The notes under the pieces were generated by a model. The model searched no databases. It saw only the letters and a list, made by a program, of their open reading frames with translations, and had not been told where the DNA came from. This document shows positions 1 through 5,624 of a stretch of 5,662 nucleotides of DNA, piece by piece. The position numbers and the translations under genes were made by a program. Location of the stretch: positions 1-5,662 of the forward strand of contig JADFWI010000141.1 in assembly GCA_015222985.1 (NCBI GenBank), read 5' to 3'. How positions within the stretch are numbered: the first letter of the stretch is position 1; every line of letters starts with the position of its first letter. The stretch comes from Pseudomonadota bacterium (lineage in GTDB: Bacteria > Desulfobacterota > Desulfobacteria > Desulfobacterales > C00003060).

Positions 1-19
1 AACCAAACAGGAGACTGCC

Positions 20-409
20 ATGAAAAGGAATATATTGCACACGGTTCTTATCGTTGGACTCATTTCTTGCTTTGCTGTCGGCGCTATTGCCGAAATGGGA
101 AGCGAAAACTACCGCATCCCCACCTCGGTCATGTCCGGCGGCGGGGAGCCCATGGATTCGGCCACTTATAAGACGAACTCCACCGTGGGCCAGCCATCTC
201 CGCTGATGGACCCGGCGGCAGATCCGCCCTATTCCGATAGCTACTATAACTACCCCGGTTTCTGGTACACCCTGGAGGGAGGAATAGCAGTCTGCAATCT
301 TGCGTCATTTGCGGCAGCCTTTGGCTCGGTCAGTTCCGGCAGTCCTTGCGACTCTGACTATGACGGAGATGTGGATGGCTTAGATCTGGCAGCCTTTGCA
401 GCACAGTAG
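20..409 (+). CDS. Small exported protein with a C-terminal dockerin/EF-hand-like calcium loop
   Basis: This 129-residue protein starts at an ATG preceded by AGGAG at 9-13 (6-nt spacing), a good ribosome binding site. Residues 1-24 form a clear Sec signal peptide: MKR, then a hydrophobic core, ending near AIA-E, so the protein is exported. The middle part (about 25-85) is rich in Ser, Pro, Tyr and Gly, with no motif I can name. The last 20 residues carry a canonical calcium loop with acidic residues at loop positions 1, 3, 5, 7 and 12 (D111, D113, D115, D117, D122), followed by DLAAFAA, as in a dockerin type I half. A preceding NLASFAAAFG (about 93-102) looks like the helix of a first dockerin repeat whose calcium loop is gone. 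The protein stops right after AFAAQ, where such tails often run on for a few residues. Similar short proteins with this tail occur in sulfate reducers (recalled, not searched). Its binding partner is unknown. It appears monocistronic. Confidence 0.8.
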   Translation: MKRNILHTVLIVGLISCFAVGAIAEMGSENYRIPTSVMSGGGEPMDSATYKTNSTVGQPSPLMDPAADPPYSDSYYNYPGFWYTLEGGIAVCNLASFAAAFGSVSSGSPCDSDYDGDVDGLDLAAFAAQ

Positions 410-437
410 GTCGGGTTTGCCCGGAAGGGACTACCCG

Positions 438-482
438 GATCTTTGAGCACGACGCATATACGGAGGGCTCAGATCTGCTTTT
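438..482 (+). terminator. Possible weak terminator hairpin after the dockerin-like gene
   Basis: GATCT (438-442) and GAGC (445-448) can pair with GCTC (467-470) and AGATC (471-475), leaving a two-base bulge and an 18-nt loop. Four T residues follow at 479-482. The stem is short and broken and the loop is long, so it is only a candidate. A second inverted repeat, GGGCTTA (488-494) with TAAGCCC (510-516), and the perfect palindrome CGGGATCCCG (524-533), followed by TCTTTT, lie just downstream and could serve the same purpose. Confidence 0.25.
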
Positions 483-552
483 GCGGCGGGCTTATTTTTG
501 AGCGAGCCCTAAGCCCCATGATCCGGGATCCCGCCGTCTTTTCTCTTCACTA

Positions 553-581
553 TTGACATGTCACCTTTTGGGTCATATCGT
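553..581 (+). promoter_or_regulatory. Candidate sigma-70-type promoter for the zinc-ribbon gene, with a palindrome over the -35 box
   Basis: A perfect TTGACA (553-558) is followed after 17 nt by TATCGT (576-581, four of six consensus bases). Transcription would begin near 588, giving a leader of about 90 nt before the ATG at 681. The -35 box sits inside the perfect 10-bp palindrome TGACATGTCA (554-563), which could be an operator. The nonamer TCGTATTGT occurs twice downstream (578-586 and 610-618), 32 bp apart. Confidence 0.45.
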
Positions 582-680
582 ATTGTTGTGATTAAATCCT
601 TTTCCTGATTCGTATTGTGGAAACCAGGTTGACGGAGAAAATCGAGAGAGAAATTCTTCCCAGAAAAGAGCTTATGGTAT

Positions 681-1388
681 ATGCATAGCCACAAAATATA
701 TTGTCCTGCATGCGGGGCAGCATACGTTATTGCTGATGAGAAGTTCACGGGCCCGGCCATGAAGGCTGTGTGCAAGAAGTGTGGTGTAAAGATGATTATT
801 GACCGCGAGTCAGGGAAGACACAACTCCAACAGGAAGCGCCGGGCCCTGAGCCAACGCAGACGTCGCAATCCAAGACCGGTACTTCAGGTCCGAAGAGTC
901 CCAAGGCCGGAGACAAGATGGCTCAGACGGAATTCACTGTCGCCTCCATGTCGCCCGAATATCCAAGGTACAGGAGTGCTCTCATCATTAGTGCCGTGGT
1001 TCTAATCTTTGTTGGTGTTTTGACCGGAGCCTATTTGCTGATCAGAAATACGGAAAAAACCTTGCAGGAATTTACTCGCAATCCCGTTGAGTATGTTACC
1101 AGTTTGATTATGGGCTCTGAGAAGTACAAGGTATGCAAGTCGTTCCTGGATCGGAATGAAAAACAATTGGCTCAACTTGGCCTTGGCGAGGATCTCGAAT
1201 TTTTTCTGGTCAAAGAAGAAGTAAGAGTCATCAATGGGCAGAAAACAGCCACAGTGACAGCAAGAGTCAAGGGTTCCAAGGCCACGAGAAATGTGATCTT
1301 CCGGCTGCAGAAACGAAGGGGAGAGTGGAAGATCCAATACGTGGCCCTGGAACTGGGCAAGGGTGAGCATAAGAGAATCTATCCATAA
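681..1388 (+). CDS. MJ0042-type zinc-ribbon single-pass membrane protein with an uncharacterised C-terminal domain
   Basis: The 235-residue protein opens with a zinc ribbon: C8-P-A-C11 and C31-K-K-C34, spaced as in the MJ0042 family ('CPxCxxxY.I.D....G..V.C..C'). Such N-terminal ribbons are common on deltaproteobacterial membrane proteins. A Pro/Gln/Ser/Thr/Lys-rich linker spans about 42-95. One transmembrane helix follows at about 99-121, then a soluble domain of roughly 100 residues (137-235) with a helix-then-beta pattern ('SEKYKVCKSFLDRN ... ATVTARVKGSK ... WKIQYVALEL'). That pattern faintly recalls Coa1/Tim21-like folds, but this is a guess from texture. Expected topology is ribbon in the cytoplasm and C-terminal domain outside. 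The start is fixed by the ribbon lying next to it; the Shine-Dalgarno is weak (AAGAG, 666-670). It is convergent with the ATPase gene and has no operon partner here. The function is unknown; a structural or regulatory envelope role is only a guess. Confidence 0.85.
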   Translation: MHSHKIYCPACGAAYVIADEKFTGPAMKAVCKKCGVKMIIDRESGKTQLQQEAPGPEPTQTSQSKTGTSGPKSPKAGDKMAQTEFTVASMSPEYPRYRSALIISAVVLIFVGVLTGAYLLIRNTEKTLQEFTRNPVEYVTSLIMGSEKYKVCKSFLDRNEKQLAQLGLGEDLEFFLVKEEVRVINGQKTATVTARVKGSKATRNVIFRLQKRRGEWKIQYVALELGKGEHKRIYP

Positions 1389-1390
1389 AA

Positions 1391-1423
1391 TTGCAGCCGT
1401 TCACCGCAGTTTACTGCCTGCAA
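1391..1423. terminator. Possible nested hairpin between convergent genes
   Basis: The 43-bp gap between the two convergent stop codons contains TTGCAG (1391-1396) pairing with CTGCAA (1418-1423). Inside it, GCAG (1406-1409) pairs with CTGC (1414-1417) around a TTTA loop, leaving a 9-nt bulge on one side. Neither strand shows a proper T-run after the stem, so intrinsic termination is uncertain. Position is the main argument for it. Confidence 0.25.
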
Positions 1424-1431
1424 TGACTCGC

Positions 1432-2652
1432 TCATGGTAATCCGGAAAGCCACTGATGGGCTGGAGCCACGAGCACAGATTGGTCCAGGTTCGATAGTAT
1501 CCGGTATCCGTCCCCTTTGTTTGTAAGCTGAACCGCCGGAATGTTCAGGGCGCGTTGGAATTTCTTGAGGTCGGAAGATGGCTCTGTATCAGTAAGCTTA
1601 GCCTCTACCAGAAGAAACGCTTCGCGTGCGTTGGCTATCACGAAGTCCACTTCCTGCCGCTCCTTGTTCTTGATAAAATGGAGTGAAAACGATCCATAGC
1701 CCATATCATTCCATGCCGTAACAGCCCGCCACAGTTCCATGGCGACCATGTTCTCAAACCGGGCTGCAGGCTCCTTTATGCGGGGCGCATCCCAAAGATA
1801 GACCTTGCGTTCTTTTTGAATGGCCCGCGAGATTTTCCGCGTCCACGGAGAAATAGTGAAAATCAGAAAGAATCTTTCAAAAACCGATAGCCAGCTTTGA
1901 ACGGAATTGTAGGAGACTCGTAGATCACGAGCAAGAGATGGGACAGAAAGAGGACTGCCCACCTTGGAGGGCAACAAAAGGTAGAGCATCTCCACATCTC
2001 CAACAGATTTGATGCCGGTCAGGTCACGAATATCCTCACGTATCAGTTGCTGGGAATAGGTGTTTGACCATCGGCGGTAAGTCATCACCCGGTTTGCCAA
2101 ATACGGTTCCGGAAAACCGCTCAGCTCGGATAGCCGCAACCATATTTCTCTGAGTTCATCGTTGCGCTCCATACTGATTTGTAGCGGATCATTCAGAAAC
2201 GCATCAATTTCGATATTGCATTTGCCCAGTTCGGCAATAGTAAAAGGCCATAAGTGAAAGAGGAAATAGCGTCCAGCCAGTGAATCTCCGCCCTTTTGAT
2301 AGATATCCAGCCGGCCACTTCCTGAGACGAGAAATTGATATCCGGTATGAAATTGGTCGTAAACCCCTTTGAGGTAGTTTTTCCAGTCTTTGTATTTGTG
2401 GATTTCGTCAAACACTATCAGGGGGGTTGACGTATCTTTGCGCTCGACAGCCTCAAAAAAGGCAGGGTTTTGGATAAGGCGGATTCTGTGTTGAGGAATA
2501 TCCCAGTTGAAATAAAGGCTATTCGCAAAGGAACGGGAAATCATTTCTGCAAGCGTGGTTTTTCCTGCCTGACGCGGGCCGGTCAGGAAGGTCATGCTCT
2601 TGCCTGCAGCAAGATCTGCCCAGATTCTCACATAAGGATTTCTGCCGTCCAT
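1432..2652 (-). CDS. AAA-type ATPase with DUF4143 (nuclease-like fold) C-terminal half
   Basis: This 406-residue protein has the standard length and layout of the 'ATP-binding protein, AAA_14 plus DUF4143' family. Visible motifs are Walker A GPRQAGKTT (25-33), Walker B LIVFDEIHK (78-86), a sensor-like LVSGSGR (108-114) and the family-typical SLAGR (124-128). Residues of about 215-260 look like a winged helix (SVPSLARDLRVSYNSVQSWL). The end resembles a PD-(D/E)XK core: ENMVAMELWRA, then EVDFVI (334-339) and VEAK (349-352), giving D336, E350 and K352. The family is abundant and scattered in bacteria and archaea, often in several copies per genome, and has no settled function. Nuclease activity is an inference from fold. 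It is probably cytoplasmic, since no signal or membrane span is seen. The ATG has no Shine-Dalgarno and lies 7 nt after a good -10 box, suggesting a leaderless mRNA. It is divergent from the M48 gene and intact. Confidence 0.92.
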   Translation of the reverse strand: MDGRNPYVRIWADLAAGKSMTFLTGPRQAGKTTLAEMISRSFANSLYFNWDIPQHRIRLIQNPAFFEAVERKDTSTPLIVFDEIHKYKDWKNYLKGVYDQFHTGYQFLVSGSGRLDIYQKGGDSLAGRYFLFHLWPFTIAELGKCNIEIDAFLNDPLQISMERNDELREIWLRLSELSGFPEPYLANRVMTYRRWSNTYSQQLIREDIRDLTGIKSVGDVEMLYLLLPSKVGSPLSVPSLARDLRVSYNSVQSWLSVFERFFLIFTISPWTRKISRAIQKERKVYLWDAPRIKEPAARFENMVAMELWRAVTAWNDMGYGSFSLHFIKNKERQEVDFVIANAREAFLLVEAKLTDTEPSSDLKKFQRALNIPAVQLTNKGDGYRILSNLDQSVLVAPAHQWLSGLP

Positions 2653-2659
2653 ACCGACA

Positions 2660-2687
2660 ATTATTCATAATAATGAAAAATAGTCAA
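2660..2687 (-). promoter_or_regulatory. Candidate promoter for the ATPase gene, predicting a leaderless transcript
   Basis: On the minus strand, TTGACT (2687-2682, five of six consensus bases) is followed after 16 nt by AATAAT (2665-2660, five of six). Initiation about 7 nt later would fall at or next to the A of the ATG (2652-2650). The stretch between the -10 box and the ATG (TGTCGGT) has no Shine-Dalgarno. The -35 box lies inside the palindrome at 2674-2699, so a bound protein there should block RNA polymerase. Confidence 0.5.
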
Positions 2688-2715
2688 GACTATTTTTCAA
2701 TACGCTGAAAAATAG
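2674..2715. repeat. Perfect 12-bp-arm palindrome plus third half-site (operator-like) in the divergent region
   Basis: TGAAAAATAGTC (2674-2685) and its exact reverse complement GACTATTTTTCA (2688-2699) are separated by AA. A third copy of the first ten bases, TGAAAAATAG, sits at 2706-2715. The middle arm can therefore pair with either neighbour: 2674-2685 with a 2-nt spacer, or, over 10 bp (2690-2699 with 2706-2715), with a 6-nt spacer. The array covers the ATPase -35 box and lies about 50 bp before the candidate M48 promoter. It is best read as a dimeric regulator's binding array. The binding protein is unknown; self-binding by the ATPase is a possibility only. Confidence 0.7.
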
Positions 2716-2766
2716 CGGTATCCTGAAGACACGCAAGGCAGGTTCAGGTTACAGCTTGAGTAACTC

Positions 2767-2793
2767 TTGACGTCATGGCCTGTCACGTATAAC
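2767..2793 (+). promoter_or_regulatory. Weak candidate promoter for the M48 gene
   Basis: TTGACG (2767-2772) and TATAAC (2788-2793) each match five of six consensus bases, but the 15-nt spacer is short. Initiation near 2800 would leave a leader of about 9 nt, only just including the AAGGAG. The perfect 8-bp palindrome TGACGTCA (2768-2775) overlaps the -35 box. Confidence 0.3.
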
Positions 2794-2800
2794 TTGCACA

Positions 2801-2806
2801 AAGGAG
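2801..2806 (+). promoter_or_regulatory. Shine-Dalgarno that sets the M48 start, unusually close to the ATG
   Basis: AAGGAG ends only 2 nt before the ATG at 2809, closer than the usual 5-9 nt. An in-frame TTG at 2767 would add 14 non-signal-like residues and overlaps the candidate -35 box. An in-frame ATG at 2833 gives a tidier signal peptide but has no Shine-Dalgarno. I chose 2809; 2833 remains possible. Confidence 0.5.
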
Positions 2807-2808
2807 TT

Positions 2809-4299
2809 ATGCGCAAGCCTCTAAAAACGAAAATGAAGATCGTGGGAAGAACCCTGATTTCAATCGTACTGCTTGGCATCTTGTTGTCGGTGATTTCGTG
2901 CGCGGTGAATCCGGTGACAGGCCAACAGGAGTTGATGCTCTTGAGCGAGCCTGATGAGATCAGGCTGGGCCGCAAAACAGATGTCCAGATAGCTCAAACA
3001 TACGGAATCTATGATGATCCTGACTTAATGGCCTATATTGAAGGTCTGGGTCAACGGATAGCCAGAGGCTCCCATCGGCCCCATTTGTCCTTTGAGTTTA
3101 AGATTCTGGATAGCCCCGTTGTTAACGCCTTTGCCGTGCCCGGCGGATATATCTATGTGAGCCGTGGTATCTTGAGCTATCTCAACAGTGAGGCAGAGCT
3201 TGCCGGCGTTATCGGACACGAGATCGGACACGTGGCGGCCCGCCATTCCGCCCAACAGTACAGCAGGGCCCAGCTCGCCCAGTTAGGACTGGGGTTGGGG
3301 ATAGTACTCTCTGAGGACTTCCGACAATATGCGGGGTTAGCACAGTTCGGTGTTGGCATGATGTTTTTGAGGTTCAGCCGGGACAATGAGCGTCAGGCTG
3401 ATGATCTTGGTGTGGAGTACGCCACAAAGGCAGGGTTTGATGCCAGTCAGATGGCAGCTTTTTTTTCAACCCTTGAGCGGCTGCACCCCTCCTCGGATCA
3501 GAGCGGTCTGCCGGGCTGGTTTTCCACGCACCCCAATCCACCGGATAGGATAAGAGCAGTCCAACGAAAGAGCCGGGAATGGACGCGCAGATTGGGCGCG
3601 AGAGAGCTGCAGGTGAACCGTAACGCTTACTTGCGCCGGATCGAGGGTCTTGTCTTTGGGGAAGATCCCCGTCAGGGATACGTTGCTGATCAGGTGTTCT
3701 ATCATCCTGGGTTGAGATTTCAATTTCCCGTGCCATCTGACTGGAAGCTCAATAACACCCCGGCCCAGGTTCAAATGGTGAGCAGAAGAAAGGACGCAGC
3801 CATCCTGTTTTCCGTGGGAAAGGCATCATCACCCGGAGCAGCGGCCAGGGAATTTGTTGCCAGGGCCGATGCCAGTGTCATCAGATTTGATGCTATTAGA
3901 GTAAACGATCTGCCGGCCCAACAGGTGATTTCAGATATTTCTTCGCAGCAAGGGACGACCCGGGTCATGTCTTGGTTTATCAGCAAAGACGAACGTGTCT
4001 TCGTGTTTCATGGTTTTACCTCTCAGGCCATGTTTGAAAGATACGGATCTGCCTTCCGTGCAACCATGGGGGGATTTGCGACTCTTACTGATCCGAAAAG
4101 GATCAATGTGAGGCCGGACCGTATCCGGATTCGAGCCACGGGAAGCGCCGGCATATTGAAAGAGGTCCTCCGGTCACTGGGCGTGCCAGATAACAAACTA
4201 AAAGAAATGGCTTTGCTGAACGGAAGGGACGTGGGCGATTGGATTGCGGCACATAGCCTGCTTAAAGTGGTGGAGAAGGGACGGGAAGGTCAAAGTTGA
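2809..4299 (+). CDS. M48-family zinc metalloprotease, predicted lipoprotein, with accessory C-terminal region
   Basis: The 496-residue product (from the ATG at 2809) has a lipoprotein signal: a basic start, a hydrophobic core (11-29) and lipobox S-V-I-S-C31, followed by the CAVNPVTGQQEL typical of periplasmic M48 proteases. The peptidase domain spans about 50-260. It has the zinc motif H137-E138-I-G-H141 with E138 catalytic, the third ligand E194 in SRDNERQAD, and the family-typical FSTHPNPPDRI (238-248). All catalytic residues are present. Unlike BepA, there is no TPR tail. Instead residues of about 290-420 start with FYHPGLRFQFPVPSDW (297-312), a pattern that recurs after M48 domains in such lipoproteins. 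The last 60 residues (RIRIRATGS...LLNGRDVGDW...LLKVVEKG) look LysM-like. The likely role is envelope protein quality control or outer-membrane protein turnover, by family analogy. It is divergent from the ATPase and convergent with rtcA. An 8-T run (3459-3466) lies within the coding sequence. Confidence 0.92.
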   Translation: MRKPLKTKMKIVGRTLISIVLLGILLSVISCAVNPVTGQQELMLLSEPDEIRLGRKTDVQIAQTYGIYDDPDLMAYIEGLGQRIARGSHRPHLSFEFKILDSPVVNAFAVPGGYIYVSRGILSYLNSEAELAGVIGHEIGHVAARHSAQQYSRAQLAQLGLGLGIVLSEDFRQYAGLAQFGVGMMFLRFSRDNERQADDLGVEYATKAGFDASQMAAFFSTLERLHPSSDQSGLPGWFSTHPNPPDRIRAVQRKSREWTRRLGARELQVNRNAYLRRIEGLVFGEDPRQGYVADQVFYHPGLRFQFPVPSDWKLNNTPAQVQMVSRRKDAAILFSVGKASSPGAAAREFVARADASVIRFDAIRVNDLPAQQVISDISSQQGTTRVMSWFISKDERVFVFHGFTSQAMFERYGSAFRATMGGFATLTDPKRINVRPDRIRIRATGSAGILKEVLRSLGVPDNKLKEMALLNGRDVGDWIAAHSLLKVVEKGREGQS

Positions 4300-4302
4300 T
4301 GG

Positions 4303-4330
4303 CTCAAAGCTGAAAGGTGAAAGCTCAAAG
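4303..4330. repeat. Four tandem 7-bp repeats at the M48/rtcA convergent junction
   Basis: CTCAAAG, CTGAAAG, GTGAAAG and CTCAAAG follow each other without gaps, and a looser related unit (GTCAAAG, 4289-4295) precedes them. The array fills most of the 46-bp gap between the two stop codons, and the last codons of the protease gene overlap its looser edge. I see no clear terminator here. Heptads of this type recur as dispersed intergenic repeats in some deltaproteobacteria (recalled, not searched). Confidence 0.7.
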
Positions 4331-4345
4331 GAAGAAACCAGGTTT

Positions 4346-5383
4346 TTAGATAGCGGAAAAGCCTTTACCTTCAACGCTTACTTTGCCGGTTGTTTTGTCT
4401 ACCTCGAACTTGACCGGCAGGAGCTGTTCAATAACCCATATGTTGGTGAGCAGGTGTTTTGTGATGGCTCGTGCGACAAAAGAGGACCCTCCCTTGGCCA
4501 AAGCCATGTAGAGCACCAACTGGTCGGCCAGGTGGTCGTCAACAGTGGCCTCTGAGGCCATGAATTCAAAAAAATCCGAACAGGCCTCGTCAGCAACGGT
4601 TTCAGCGGGTTTTCCCCTTTTGCCCAGGGATGAAAAACCGGCGACGCCATTTTCGAACGAAGCTCTTATGAAGACGACTGTGCCGGTCCCACGGGAAGGC
4701 CCGTTCAAAAGCCTGACTCTGGGTTTGCTGTACCCCTGATCCGCTAGGCGCTTAAGGGCCTGGTCCCGCTGCCTCTCCCCGATGCTGGCAGCAAGGTTTG
4801 AAACCGCTGAGAGGAGATGAACAGCTTCAAGTTTGCCCCGTCGAGTCCGTTGCTTTGCGCGAAATCCTGCCACTGGAGATATGCTCGCAACAACCGTTCC
4901 TCCTCCTTTCGGATACCAACCCCAACGGCTGATTTCCAACGAAACGGCGCCGCCCATCTCCTCCATGGCTGGCACGAACACTTCGTTTACGTAATGGAAA
5001 CAGGGGCTCCATGGGACATGGGTCCCGCCGGTAATGGTCACCCGGGACGGGTTCTTGGCTAGGAGCAAGCACGGCAACACCGTTTGTAGCACAAGGCCCG
5101 TGGAACCTGCCGTGCCAACGTCCAACGTGTACGTTCCGCCCTTGAGTTGCAGGGGCTCAAAATATAGATGCGTGGAGCCCGCTTCAGCCCCTTTAGTGCG
5201 AGCCGAGGTTATCAGTGAGAGGGCCTTTACGGCCATAACGTGCTGGGGTCTCAGTCCTGGCTTCTTGCGACCGGCCCGGATATTTGTGATCTTCAGGGGT
5301 TGCTGGAGTATGGCCCCCAGGGAGAGGGCGGTCCGCAATATCTGTCCTCCTCCCTCGCCGTAGCTTCCGTCAATTTCAAGCAT
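4346..5383 (-). CDS. rtcA: RNA 3'-terminal phosphate cyclase RtcA
   Basis: RtcA uses ATP to convert an RNA 3'-phosphate into a 2',3'-cyclic phosphate, through enzyme-AMP and RNA-adenylate intermediates, in the cytoplasm. The 345-residue length matches bacterial RtcA. The start MLEIDGSYGEGGGQILRTAL is the canonical family N-terminus and fixes the ATG, although no good Shine-Dalgarno precedes it. Other family blocks are RAGRKKPGLRPQH (36-48), GTAGSTGLV (90-98), GGTHVPWSP (119-127), WGWYPKGGG (154-162) and HLADQLVLYMALA (284-296). H310 in KHLLTNI aligns with the adenylated nucleophile His309 of E. coli RtcA. The signature before PKGGG normally has Arg or His just before the Gly; here that residue is W154, with R153 one step earlier. 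In E. coli the gene is in rtcBA under the sigma-54 activator RtcR. Here it appears alone, facing the M48 gene, with a sigma-70-like promoter candidate upstream. The gene is intact. Confidence 0.96.
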   Translation of the reverse strand: MLEIDGSYGEGGGQILRTALSLGAILQQPLKITNIRAGRKKPGLRPQHVMAVKALSLITSARTKGAEAGSTHLYFEPLQLKGGTYTLDVGTAGSTGLVLQTVLPCLLLAKNPSRVTITGGTHVPWSPCFHYVNEVFVPAMEEMGGAVSLEISRWGWYPKGGGTVVASISPVAGFRAKQRTRRGKLEAVHLLSAVSNLAASIGERQRDQALKRLADQGYSKPRVRLLNGPSRGTGTVVFIRASFENGVAGFSSLGKRGKPAETVADEACSDFFEFMASEATVDDHLADQLVLYMALAKGGSSFVARAITKHLLTNIWVIEQLLPVKFEVDKTTGKVSVEGKGFSAI

Positions 5384-5419
5384 CGTACACGCTTACCCAC
5401 GGTAACGTCAAAGTCGGTG

Positions 5420-5456
5420 CAATATTGCTAATATTGGACGGTTATGGGAGTCTCAA
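5420..5456 (-). promoter_or_regulatory. Candidate rtcA promoter with inverted repeat over the -10 region
   Basis: On the minus strand, TTGAGA (5456-5451, five of six) is followed after 17 nt by TATTAG (5433-5428, four of six), leaving a leader of about 40 nt before the ATG at 5383. A perfect 7-bp inverted repeat, CAATATT (5420-5426) and AATATTG (5430-5436) around GCT, covers the -10 box and the start-site side, as a repressor site might. No sigma-54 -24/-12 pair is present. Confidence 0.4.
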
Positions 5457-5624
5457 AATCCGAAATTCGAATATCGAAACTCGAAACAATATCTAAATTC
5501 GAATATCAAATGACTAAAACATTCCAAGATCTTATGCGGTACCTGTAGGGCTTCACCATGTTTTGAATTTTGTGTTTTGGTCATTCGAATTTGTTTCGAA
5601 TTTCGATATTCGAATTTCGAGTTT
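5457..5624. repeat. Inverted-repeat element (MITE-like or long hairpin), TTCGAA-rich
   Basis: The left arm at 5461-5489 matches the reverse complement of 5591-5619 at 28 of 29 positions (C versus T at 5480). The match resumes inward with gaps: AATTCGAAT (5496-5504) and GACTAAAAC (5512-5520) pair with the right-arm segments ending in GACCAAAAC (5575-5583 reversed). The left arm has about 14 extra bases in two insertions. The core of about 50 bp (5521-5574) encodes nothing. The right arm also holds TTCGAATTTCGA twice (5595-5606 and 5609-5620). No transposase or clear target duplication is seen. The remaining bases, 5625-5662, show no recognisable feature. Confidence 0.75.

Noticed and set aside
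509..916. Minus-strand open frame of 135 codons over the start of the zinc-ribbon gene
   Set aside because: It overlaps a gene with clear domain motifs, its translation shows no recognisable family, and there is no ribosome binding site of note.
1002..1370. Minus-strand open frame of 122 codons
   Set aside because: It is antisense to the transmembrane and C-terminal coding part of the zinc-ribbon gene and looks like a codon-use shadow.
3374..3774. Two overlapping minus-strand open frames antisense to the protease gene
   Set aside because: They lie fully inside the well-supported M48 gene and have low-complexity, non-family-like translations.
4303..4330. Rho-independent terminator at the M48/rtcA junction
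   Set aside because: The units are direct repeats, not a GC-rich inverted repeat with a T-run; AAACC-A-GGTTT (4336-4346) is too small a loop to fold.
4244..4555. Plus-strand open frame of 103 codons bridging the protease end and the rtcA end
   Set aside because: It overlaps two well-supported genes and reads through the heptad repeats; the translation has no domain character.
5415..5435. Sigma-54 promoter for rtcA
   Set aside because: A TTGCA resembling a -12 element is present on the minus strand, but the matching GG of the -24 element is absent at the correct distance.
5457..5624. CRISPR array
   Set aside because: The repeated TTCGAA-rich units are arranged as inverted arms of one element, with no regular unique spacers and no cas genes nearby.
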